From NCBI GenBank assembly GCA_913030825.1, contig CAJWCU010000006.1, positions 1 through 64,000 of the forward strand: a stretch of DNA of 64,000 nucleotides, in the 5' to 3' direction. Below the pieces are notes generated by a model. The model was not told the origin of the DNA and ran no database searches. It saw only the letters and a list, made by a program, of their open reading frames with translations. The DNA is from an uncultured Rhodospirillaceae bacterium. Lineage in GTDB: Bacteria > Pseudomonadota > Alphaproteobacteria > Rhodospirillales > Casp-alpha2. Below are positions 27,991 through 35,534 of the stretch, in pieces; positions within the stretch are counted from its first letter, which is position 1, and the number at the start of each line of letters is the position of its first letter. The translations under genes and the position numbers were made by a program.

Positions 27991-29277
27991 ATGACGGAAC
28001 TCAATAGACCGACTTCGATCAACACCGTAAACGGATTGGCGTCGCCGGTGTCTCCGTCGCGGGACCTGTTGATCGGAAGAATTTTCGCGGACGAGTCGCT
28101 GCGGGACTATATCTGCCAAGCCGCGGAACAGGCGCCGGAAGGGCTGGTCGACCAGACGGCTTTTCTCAGTTTCTGCAAACAGGCGGCCGACGCCTACGTT
28201 TCCGCGAATGGACGGGACGGCCTGACCCAGGATCCGGACGAAGCGATTTCGGCATACATCGAGGCGGGGCAGCGCATTGCCCAACGGTTCGAGGCGTCCG
28301 CCAAACCGAACCCCAAGGCGGTGTACTGGCCCGACCCGACCAAGGAAGGGGAGAACCTGGGCGATGTGCTGCCGGTCTCCAAAACCTACCCCTTTATCGA
28401 TCAATCGACGGTGATCGCGTCGGCGGGAAGCTGCTTCGCCGTCGAGATCGCCAAATACCTGGTCGCCCACAACTTCAACTATCTTTGTCTTGAGAAGACC
28501 TACGATCCGGAAACCGGGACAATCGTCTTGGAGACCTCGATGGATGACCCGCAGATCCAATATTCCTGCCGCTGGGGGAATTTGTTCAACACGCCCAGTT
28601 TCACCCAGGTGGTCGAGAATGCCTTCGGCGTGCGTCCGCTATCGCAGATTCTCACCCGACATGAACTCCCGGGCGGGAGCCTCTATCTCGACCCTTACCG
28701 TGAGGCGGTCGCCTTCATGTCCGAAGAAGGATACGCGGTCGAACGGGAAAAGCATCTCGCCAATACGCGCAAGGTGTTTGAAACGGCCGACGTGTTCATC
28801 ATGACCCTGGGGCTTAACGAGGCCTGGCAGTACATTCCGGACGGATCTTATATTTCCCGCAACCCGCGGGATCGTTCCCTCGCAGGGTTGCTCGATCATC
28901 GCACGCTGACGGTCCAGGAAAACATCGATTACCTGCAGCGGTTCGTCGATGTGGTTCGCGCCCATAACCCGGATATAAAGCTGATCGTGACCGTTTCACC
29001 CGTGCCGTTCCTTGCGACCGGTCGGGCCGACGAGCATCATGTGGTTACCGCCAATACCCATTCGAAAGCGGTCCTTCGCGTAACGGCCGAAGAAATCGTC
29101 GCACGAAACGAAAACGTGTTCTACTTCCCGAGCTACGAAGTGGTCACCGTCTGCTCGCCGCAAATTTGGAAACAGGACCAACGCCATATTCACGAAAGCG
29201 CGGTCGGCCGGGTGATGGCGACGTTTGAAAAAATGTTCCTGACCCGTGCGGCACAGGTCCAGCTTCAATTGTCGTGA
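27991..29277 (+). CDS. GSCFA-domain protein (second of tandem pair)
   Basis: A 428-residue paralogue of the preceding gene, with GSCFA again at 146-150, DVFIMTLGLNEAWQYIPDG and VTVSPVPFLATGRADEHH. The two share long identical runs in the C-terminal half (for instance NENVFYFPSYEVVTVCSP), so duplication is recent or under strong constraint. The first 100 residues diverge more than the rest, suggesting different partners. It is separated from the first copy by 44 bases and from the downstream oxygenase by 25, so all three are probably co-transcribed. Confidence 0.82.
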   Translation: MTELNRPTSINTVNGLASPVSPSRDLLIGRIFADESLRDYICQAAEQAPEGLVDQTAFLSFCKQAADAYVSANGRDGLTQDPDEAISAYIEAGQRIAQRFEASAKPNPKAVYWPDPTKEGENLGDVLPVSKTYPFIDQSTVIASAGSCFAVEIAKYLVAHNFNYLCLEKTYDPETGTIVLETSMDDPQIQYSCRWGNLFNTPSFTQVVENAFGVRPLSQILTRHELPGGSLYLDPYREAVAFMSEEGYAVEREKHLANTRKVFETADVFIMTLGLNEAWQYIPDGSYISRNPRDRSLAGLLDHRTLTVQENIDYLQRFVDVVRAHNPDIKLIVTVSPVPFLATGRADEHHVVTANTHSKAVLRVTAEEIVARNENVFYFPSYEVVTVCSPQIWKQDQRHIHESAVGRVMATFEKMFLTRAAQVQLQLS

Positions 29278-29302
29278 TGACGGCCGGCGGAACGGAGTAG
29301 GG

Positions 29303-30286
29303 ATGAGTTCTTTTCAGTACGCCATCGATCCGCAAGGAGACGTGCAGACGACCGAGGAATTGATCGCCTGGTCGGCCAATTCGTCATGGCAGCGGTACTG
29401 GCTTTTCCATCGGTTCTGTCAGGACCGCTACCAACAAGTGACCGGTGGCCCACCGGCGCCGTTGGCGGGCGGGAACGCGCTTGCCGAACGGGGCATCAGC
29501 CTTCATCCCGGGATGCTGAACCTGGGCGGCTGCAACGCGATGACCCAGGCGATCGACCAATACATGGCGGACGTGCTGCCGGAAAACGGTACGCCGGACC
29601 TGTCCTATACGGTGCCTTGGACCGGCCATCAGGCGCATTTGCTGAAACGCATTCTGCCGCAAATTCTGTCGCCGTCGGTCGAGGCCGAATTGGAAGAATA
29701 CTACGGCAGCTATTTCCAGGTCCTCGCGGTCAACCTGCGGCGGAATTTCCCGTCCGACGGGCGGGACGTTTCGTTCCTCTGGCATCGGGATCACGAGCCG
29801 AGCCAGCAGGTCCATCTGATCGTTTACTTGAGTGGGGCGTCGGATGAGGGGGGGCGGACCGAGGTTCTGGATTTCCAGGCGACGCGCGAAGCGGCGGAAG
29901 CGGGATACAGTTTTCCCAGCCTGGAGGACCGTAGCGACGACCTGAATGCCGTCTTCGGCCGTCAGGCGGACGATGTGACCATAACGTCACCGGAATTCGG
30001 CCCGGGCGGCGGATTGCTGTTCGCGGCACCCCGGGCCCTGCATCGCGGGCGCCTGCCGCGCACGAAATGGCGGGACACGTTGCTTTTCCTGTTCCTCCCG
30101 AGCCCGGTTCCCTGGCGGGACCGCCTTGCCCATACGTTCAACAGTGTTCTGATGAACGGCGCGAACGTCAGTTCCTGCATGGTCAATCCCCTGCGGAAGT
30201 TCGCGCGGTCGGAGATGGCGCATCATGGCGATGCACCGGATTGGGCAAAGCTGGGCGAACTCTATCCGCCGGACGGCAAGCCCTAA
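29303..30286 (+). CDS. Phytanoyl-CoA-dioxygenase-like Fe(II)/2OG oxygenase (second copy)
   Basis: A 327-residue paralogue of the gene at 17787-18761. H161 and D163 in WHRDHE and H247 in ALHRG make a plausible iron site; R257 follows ten residues after the distal His, as in the other copy. ATG 29303 has GGAG upstream; an in-frame start at 29246 would lie inside the preceding gene. It ends the GSCFA-GSCFA-oxygenase transcript and converges on flbT. Hydroxylation of a flagellar glycan or lipid-linked intermediate is inference from context only. Confidence 0.68.
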   Translation: MSSFQYAIDPQGDVQTTEELIAWSANSSWQRYWLFHRFCQDRYQQVTGGPPAPLAGGNALAERGISLHPGMLNLGGCNAMTQAIDQYMADVLPENGTPDLSYTVPWTGHQAHLLKRILPQILSPSVEAELEEYYGSYFQVLAVNLRRNFPSDGRDVSFLWHRDHEPSQQVHLIVYLSGASDEGGRTEVLDFQATREAAEAGYSFPSLEDRSDDLNAVFGRQADDVTITSPEFGPGGGLLFAAPRALHRGRLPRTKWRDTLLFLFLPSPVPWRDRLAHTFNSVLMNGANVSSCMVNPLRKFARSEMAHHGDAPDWAKLGELYPPDGKP

Positions 30287-30339
30287 GGCGCGCGCGCTGT
30301 CGCAACGCGCCGAACCGCCCTTGATTATGAGTCGAGGGC

Positions 30340-30786
30340 TTAGGCGTCCTGGTTGGCTTCTTCCATACGAGAGGCGATATCGGCGGTTTCCAATTCCTCC
30401 GCCAGATTGCTGAAGGTGTCCGCTTCGTGGCGGATCAACTTCTGCGTCGCCTTCAGCGCACGGTAGAGCTTCGCTTCGTCGGCGAATTTCAGAATCTCTT
30501 CGCCGATGTCCTTGGCGCTGGGGGCGGCCTTGATGTAATCGCCGAGAAATTCTCGGAACGTCGCCAGGTACTCTTCTTCATGGCGCGGGAACATATAGGC
30601 GCATTGAAGGGCGAAATAGACCCGGGCGGCCGGTGTGTTCGTCTCCGCCTGGGTGAGAATTTCCTTTTCCCGGATGATCGCCGATTCGTTGTGGACCAGC
30701 AATTTCGCGTTGCCGCCGACGTTTTCCACGACGGCGCCATTTATCACCAGTTTTTCACCGGCTTTGAAATCAAGTTTTAACGGCAT
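30340..30786 (-). CDS. flbT: Flagellin post-transcriptional regulator FlbT
   Basis: A 148-residue alphaproteobacterial regulator starting MPLKLDFKAGEKLVINGAVV, with FALQCAYMFPRHEEEYLATF in the middle. In Caulobacter FlbT binds the flagellin leader mRNA and lowers its stability until the hook is complete, with FlaF acting in the opposite sense. Here it is on the other strand, head-to-head with the flagellin genes it should regulate, while flaF is about 12 kb away. ATG 30786 is chosen over an upstream in-frame codon because the conserved protein begins at MPLKL. Confidence 0.92.
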   Translation of the reverse strand: MPLKLDFKAGEKLVINGAVVENVGGNAKLLVHNESAIIREKEILTQAETNTPAARVYFALQCAYMFPRHEEEYLATFREFLGDYIKAAPSAKDIGEEILKFADEAKLYRALKATQKLIRHEADTFSNLAEELETADIASRMEEANQDA

Positions 30787-31078
30787 TTTCCTACCACCCC
30801 TAGAGGTATCCTGACCCACTTATTACCATATGTGCGGCAAATTCCCTACAAACTCTATTGTCCGAAAAACAGGCGCGGCGGCGGTTCGCCGCCGGCCGGG
30901 GAAGCCGTCCCGCGGCACGGTGGCCAAAGGAGAATCTTGGTTAAGTACAGCGATGACAAGAGTTTGTTAACAATATGCAATTAGATTATCCTGTGCACTG
31001 TTGGCAGAAAGCGCAACACAACGCTGTCGCGGACGGGAACCAGTATGTTTCACCGCCGCACAGGTATGAGGCAATGAA

Positions 31079-32383
31079 ATGTCTGATGTGGCTCTTTCTG
31101 CTGCAGTACGCAGCTCGCTGCTTGCGTTGCAGCGCACGACCGATCTGATCGATCGCACGAACAACCGGCTTTCCACGGGGCTGCGCGTCAGCAGCCCGGT
31201 CGATGACCCGGTCTCCTTCTTTTCCTCGAAAGCCCTGATGGACCGCTCCTTCGACTTTACGGAGCGCAAGGATGGCATCGACCAGGGGATTTCGACGGTG
31301 ACGGCGGCTTTGGACGGCGTCGAAAGCATCGACACGGTGGTCCGGCAGCTAAAAGGGATCGCGACGTCGCTGAAATCAGCGACGGGCACGCAATTCACCG
31401 ACCTGATCACGCAGTTCAATTCGGTTCGCGCACAAATCGGCACGCTGGCCGACGATGCGCAGTATCAGGGCATCAACCTGATCGACAACACGACGGAATC
31501 GCTGACGGTCAGCTTCGCCAATAACACCACCAGCCTGCTGACCATTGATGCGGTCAACATGCGGCAATCGGGCTTGGCGGTCGATGGATTGGTTGTCCGC
31601 GCGGACAGCCAGATCAGCTTCACGGCCTTTGCCAACGACTCCGGTCTTTCGCTGAACAACACGGCCAACGTGGCCCTGACCGGCGGCCATTCGGCGCAGA
31701 CCTTGGTGTCGGATTTCGGCGGCGAACTGGTCGTTACCTATAACGGCACGGGCACGACCGTGACGGGGACGAGCGCGGGCATCACCTTCGCGATCAACAC
31801 CCAGTACAACATTACCGTCGTCGTGGGCTCCGCGGATTCGCAATCCATCACCCAGGGGCAGACCCTGACTCTGCAATTGGCGTCGTTCAATGCGGGTTGG
31901 CTCTCGGGCGTGTCAGGTCTCGGCAACACGGGTTCATTCTCGGCGGCCAACTCCGGCGCGGTCGAGGGCGTGTTCATCGGTGTGATCAGCGGCCTGACGC
32001 AATCGTTCATCTCCCCCACCGGTGCGGATATCCAGATCCTGAGCGTGAACACCGAAGGTGGTCTGCAAAGCGGTGTCGATTTCATCGCCGAAGGCTCCGC
32101 CGAAGATGTCGACAATATCGTGATCGACCTTGATGCGGCTCTGCAGACCTTGCGGTCGGAATCGCAGAAACTGGGCTCCAACGTCGCCCTTCTGCAGACC
32201 CGGCTCGACTTCACGGAAAGATACACCAACACCCTGGAAGAAGGGGCCGGCAAGTTGACGCTGGCCGACCTCAACGAGGAAGGCGCCAACCTGTTGGCGC
32301 TGCAGACCCGCCAGCAGCTGGGTATCTCGGCGCTGTCCTTCGCGGGGCAGTCCGAACAGGGCATTCTGGCGCTGTTCAACTGA
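31079..32383 (+). CDS. Flagellin (first of tandem pair)
   Basis: A 434-residue filament subunit. The N-terminal D0/D1 helices (MSDVALSAAVRSSLLALQRTTDLIDRTNNRLSTGLRV) and C-terminal D1/D0 (KLTLADLNEEGANLLALQTRQQLGISALSFAGQSEQGILALFN) are typical of alphaproteobacterial flagellins. The central D2/D3-like part is Ser/Thr/Asn-rich, which would suit O-glycosylation. It is followed by a good terminator, so it is a separate transcript from the second copy. The ribosome site is GAGG seven bases before ATG. Codon choice is ordinary, unlike the second flagellin. Confidence 0.95.
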   Translation: MSDVALSAAVRSSLLALQRTTDLIDRTNNRLSTGLRVSSPVDDPVSFFSSKALMDRSFDFTERKDGIDQGISTVTAALDGVESIDTVVRQLKGIATSLKSATGTQFTDLITQFNSVRAQIGTLADDAQYQGINLIDNTTESLTVSFANNTTSLLTIDAVNMRQSGLAVDGLVVRADSQISFTAFANDSGLSLNNTANVALTGGHSAQTLVSDFGGELVVTYNGTGTTVTGTSAGITFAINTQYNITVVVGSADSQSITQGQTLTLQLASFNAGWLSGVSGLGNTGSFSAANSGAVEGVFIGVISGLTQSFISPTGADIQILSVNTEGGLQSGVDFIAEGSAEDVDNIVIDLDAALQTLRSESQKLGSNVALLQTRLDFTERYTNTLEEGAGKLTLADLNEEGANLLALQTRQQLGISALSFAGQSEQGILALFN

Positions 32384-32420
32384 TTTCGGCGCGCTTTCCG
32401 CGCGCGGGTATGCCTATTGA

Positions 32421-32467
32421 TCAACCGCTGCATCCGACGATGGATGCGGCGGTTTTTCTTTGTTTTT
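32421..32467 (+). terminator. Rho-independent terminator after the first flagellin
   Basis: ACCGCTGCATCC pairs with GGATGCGGCGGT (one G:T pair) around a six-base loop, followed by TTTTTCTTTGTTTTT. Strong by eye; it isolates the two flagellin genes. Confidence 0.88.
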
Positions 32468-32518
32468 AATGGGTTGGTCGACAATGGCCGGGCCCTATAC
32501 CGTTCCTGTATTTTAGCG

Positions 32519-32547
32519 TTGACAAACATAGGGGGGCTCTTTAGCTT
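32519..32547 (+). promoter_or_regulatory. Candidate sigma-70 promoter of the second flagellin
   Basis: TTGACA-N17-TAGCTT, a perfect -35 with a poor -10, lies about 90 bases upstream of the ATG. No sigma-54 or clear sigma-28 element was found for either flagellin. A short perfect hairpin AGGAT-agtag-ATCCT (32596-32610) in the predicted leader could be a target for leader-binding FlbT. Confidence 0.35.
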
Positions 32548-32638
32548 CACGACTGACCGTATGGCATTTCGCCAGAAGCGCGTAACCTGCGGTTAAGGAT
32601 AGTAGATCCTGTAAAACACTCTAGAACGGAGTATTAAA

Positions 32639-33943
32639 ATGTCTGACGTTACCCTTTCAGCTGCTGTACGCAGCTCGCTCCTCTCTCTCCAAAGCACCAC
32701 TGATCTGATCGACCGTACCAACGGCCGCTTGTCTTCGGGCCTGCGCGTCGCCAGCGCGGTTGACGATCCCGTGTCCTTCTTCTCCGCGAAATCCCTGACC
32801 GACCGCGCGTTCGACTTTAACGATCGTAAGGACGGCATTGACCAGGGCATTTCGACGGTTACGGCGGCCCTGGACGGCGTTGAAAGCATCGACAGCCTTG
32901 TTCGCCAGCTCAAGGGTATTGCCAACTCCCTGAAGTCGGCCACCGGCACCCAGTTCACCGACCTGGTTACCCAGTTCTCCGACATTCGGAGCCAGATCGG
33001 CGACTTGGCCAACGATGCCGAATATCAGGGTGTTAACCTGATCGATAACACTTCGGAATCGCTGACGGTTAACTTCTCGAACAACACCACCAGCCTTCTG
33101 AACATTGATGCTGTTCAGCTTCAGGAAACCGGTCTCGGCATCGACGGCTTGGTCGTTCGTGCCGACAGCCAGGTCAGCTTCGCGGCGTTCAGCAACGACT
33201 CCGGTCTCGCCCTGAACAACTCGGCCAACATCGCCCTCACGGCTGGTCACTCGGCCCAGACCCTGGTCTCCGACTTCGGTGGTGAAATCGTCGTGACCTA
33301 CAACGGTACCGGCACCACGGTGACCAGCACCGGTGAAGAAATCACCTTCGCTCTGAACACCCAGTACAACATCTCGGTGCACGTCGGTACGTCTGACTCT
33401 CAGACGATCACCCAGGGTCAGACCCTGACCCTGCAGTTGGCCACGTTCAACGTCGGTCTGCTGTCTGCCGTTTCCGGTATCGGCAACACGGGCTCGTTCT
33501 CGGCCGCCAACTCCGGTACCGTCGAAGGCGTGTTCATCGGTGTCATCAGTGGCCTGACGCAGTCGTTCATCTCCGCCACCGGTGGCGACGTCCAGATCCT
33601 GGGCGTGAACACCGAAGGCGGCCTGCAGAGCGGCGTCGACTTCATCGCCGAAGGCCAGGGCGACGATGCCGATACGGTCATCACCGGCCTGGACGCGGCG
33701 TTGACCACGCTTCGGTCCGAGTCGCAGAAGCTGGGTTCCAACGTGGCCCTGCTGCAGACGCGTCTCGACTTCACCGAGCAGTACGTGAACACCCTGGAAG
33801 AAGGTGCCGGCAAGCTCACGCTGGCCGACCTCAACCAGGAAGGTGCCAACCTGCTGGCCCTGCAGACTCGTCAGCAGCTGGGTATCTCCTCGCTGGCCTT
33901 CGCCGGTCAGTCCGAGCAGGGTATCCTGGCGCTGTTCAACTAA
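32639..33943 (+). CDS. Flagellin (second of tandem pair; probably the major subunit)
   Basis: A 434-residue flagellin, equal in length to the first and very similar throughout, with the closest identity in the D0/D1 ends and the C-terminal 100 residues. Its codon usage shifts toward GGT, GTT, CGT, CTG and AAC, the pattern of highly expressed genes, so it is probably the major filament protein. The ribosome site GGAG is eight bases before ATG. The central region is rich in Ser, Thr and Asn and is the likely Maf substrate. A strong terminator follows. Differences between the copies are mainly conservative (Ser/Ala, Ile/Val, Asn/Ser). Confidence 0.96.
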   Translation: MSDVTLSAAVRSSLLSLQSTTDLIDRTNGRLSSGLRVASAVDDPVSFFSAKSLTDRAFDFNDRKDGIDQGISTVTAALDGVESIDSLVRQLKGIANSLKSATGTQFTDLVTQFSDIRSQIGDLANDAEYQGVNLIDNTSESLTVNFSNNTTSLLNIDAVQLQETGLGIDGLVVRADSQVSFAAFSNDSGLALNNSANIALTAGHSAQTLVSDFGGEIVVTYNGTGTTVTSTGEEITFALNTQYNISVHVGTSDSQTITQGQTLTLQLATFNVGLLSAVSGIGNTGSFSAANSGTVEGVFIGVISGLTQSFISATGGDVQILGVNTEGGLQSGVDFIAEGQGDDADTVITGLDAALTTLRSESQKLGSNVALLQTRLDFTEQYVNTLEEGAGKLTLADLNQEGANLLALQTRQQLGISSLAFAGQSEQGILALFN

Positions 33944-34001
33944 TCGCAAGGATGAGGAAGCCGGGTTTCCGGCCTCCCGCCAGGCAATTAGGCCAAAAAT
34001 T

Positions 34002-34036
34002 CCGTCACCACCTTCGGGTGGTGGCGGTTTTTTTTT
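34002..34036 (+). terminator. Rho-independent terminator after the second flagellin
   Basis: CCGTCACCACC-TTCG-GGTGGTGGCGG followed by nine T residues: an extra-stable UUCG tetraloop stem with a long U-run. This is the strongest terminator in the window, as suits a very highly expressed transcript. Confidence 0.95.
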
Positions 34037-34079
34037 GACCGCCCCGCGATTAGGATGATCGGACGGAACAGGCCGTTAC

Positions 34080-35516
34080 ATGCGGCGGTCTGTCCGCCTT
34101 GGTGGTTGTATGGCTCCTGACATGACGGACGAAGAAATTGCGGCGGCGCTTGCCCGGGTGGAAACCTGTTTGGGCGAGGAACGTCCGCTTGATGCCGTCC
34201 GGGATCTTCAGGGAATTCTAGCGGTCCGCCCCAATCATCCCATGGCCTTGTGCGGTGTCGGCCGGGTCGGGATTCAAGTCGGGGACAGTACCGCGGCGCT
34301 CGAGGCGCTCGACCTGGCAGTACGGCAGGCGCCCGATTTGTTGGAAGCACGCAACGCGCGCGGCGTCGCGCTGCAGAATCTGGGGCGACTCGACGAAGCA
34401 GAGACCGAATTCCAAACCGTTGTCGAGGCGGTGCCGGACAATCCGGGAGCCTTGCTCAATCTCGCCAGTCTGTTGGCGGCCAAAGGTGATTATTCGGGGG
34501 CGGAGCCTGTCTTCGCTAAAATTCTCGACCTAAATCCGGATGATCCGACTGCGGGATATAATCTGGGCCTGTTGAAGCTGGTTCTGGGTGATTTCCAGGC
34601 CGGATGGCGGAGGTTCGATCTGCGTCACCGGGCAAGCAATGTCGGCTTGGCGGCCGTGACCTCGCCGCAACCCCGTTGGACCGGGGAGTGCCGGCCCGAT
34701 GCGACCTTGTTGATCACCGCGGAGCAAGGGTTGGGAGACAATATTCAGTTCGTGCGCTATGCGACGGCGGCGGCGGCGCGGGTCGGACGCGTGATTCTCG
34801 AGGCACCTTCGCCCCTGATCGATCTATTCCGCGACCTGACGGGCCCGGCGGAGATCGTCGCCCGGGGCGCGCCACTGCCCGACCACGATCTGTATATCCC
34901 GATCATGAGTCTGCCCGGTGTGTTCGAAACGAGGGCCGACACCATTCCATGGGATGGGCCATATCTTCACGCGCCGGAGGATCGGCTGACCCATTGGCGA
35001 CGGCGATTGGATACGTCGGACGGGCGCTGGCATGTCGGGCTGGTATGGGCCGGAAATCCCGATCACAAACGGGACCGGGATCGCTCGATGAACCTGGCCG
35101 ACCTGGCTCCGCTGACGGAAACGGATGGGGTGCAGTTTCATGCCTTGCAGATCGGCCCGCCGGCGGACCAGTTGGCGAGTGTTGCGGTCAAACGGCCCAT
35201 TCGCCGCGTCTTCCATACGCAGCGGTCATTGCCCGACGTCGCGGCGGCGATCGGGAGCCTGGATTTATTGATCGGTGTCGATACAGCCTTGGTCCATCTC
35301 GCCGGTGCCATGGGTATGCCGGTGTGGACGATGATTTCCAAGGTGCCCGATTGGCGGTGGATGTTGGATCGCGCGGACACCCCTTGGTACCCGAGCATGC
35401 GATTGTTCCGTCAAAAACAAACTGGTGATTGGGGGCCGGTCATCGAAGACGTGAACGCGGCCTTGGCGGATTTCACGAAGTCCAAGAAGGTACGATCGGA
35501 ATCCGGCTCCACATAG
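34080..35516 (+). CDS. TPR protein with GT9-like glycosyltransferase domain
   Basis: A 478-residue protein. Residues about 15-180 form TPR repeats (GVGRVGIQVGDSTAALEALDLAVRQAPDLLEARNARGVALQNLGRLDEAETEFQ). The C-terminal domain is heptosyltransferase-like: AEQGLGDNIQFVRYA, VGLVWAGNPDHKRDRDRSM and DLLIGVDTALVHLAGAMGMP. Similar proteins often sit beside flagellins in alphaproteobacteria and are candidates for flagellin glycosylation. It is related to the gene at 16644 (SKVPDWRW, DTALVHLAGAM). ATG 34080 lies 44 bases past the terminator; ATG codons at 34110 and 34122 are alternatives with no clear ribosome site to decide between them. Confidence 0.8.
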   Translation: MRRSVRLGGCMAPDMTDEEIAAALARVETCLGEERPLDAVRDLQGILAVRPNHPMALCGVGRVGIQVGDSTAALEALDLAVRQAPDLLEARNARGVALQNLGRLDEAETEFQTVVEAVPDNPGALLNLASLLAAKGDYSGAEPVFAKILDLNPDDPTAGYNLGLLKLVLGDFQAGWRRFDLRHRASNVGLAAVTSPQPRWTGECRPDATLLITAEQGLGDNIQFVRYATAAAARVGRVILEAPSPLIDLFRDLTGPAEIVARGAPLPDHDLYIPIMSLPGVFETRADTIPWDGPYLHAPEDRLTHWRRRLDTSDGRWHVGLVWAGNPDHKRDRDRSMNLADLAPLTETDGVQFHALQIGPPADQLASVAVKRPIRRVFHTQRSLPDVAAAIGSLDLLIGVDTALVHLAGAMGMPVWTMISKVPDWRWMLDRADTPWYPSMRLFRQKQTGDWGPVIEDVNAALADFTKSKKVRSESGST

Positions 35517-35534
35517 CCGAAGAAAGGTACCGTG

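Noticed and set aside
31003-31026. TTGGCAG near the first flagellin as a sigma-54 or sigma-28 promoter
   Set aside because: There is no GC at the -12 distance, and no sigma-28 -10 box (GCCGATAA-like) at a usable spacing. A shared GGTTAAG upstream of both flagellins is too short to call.
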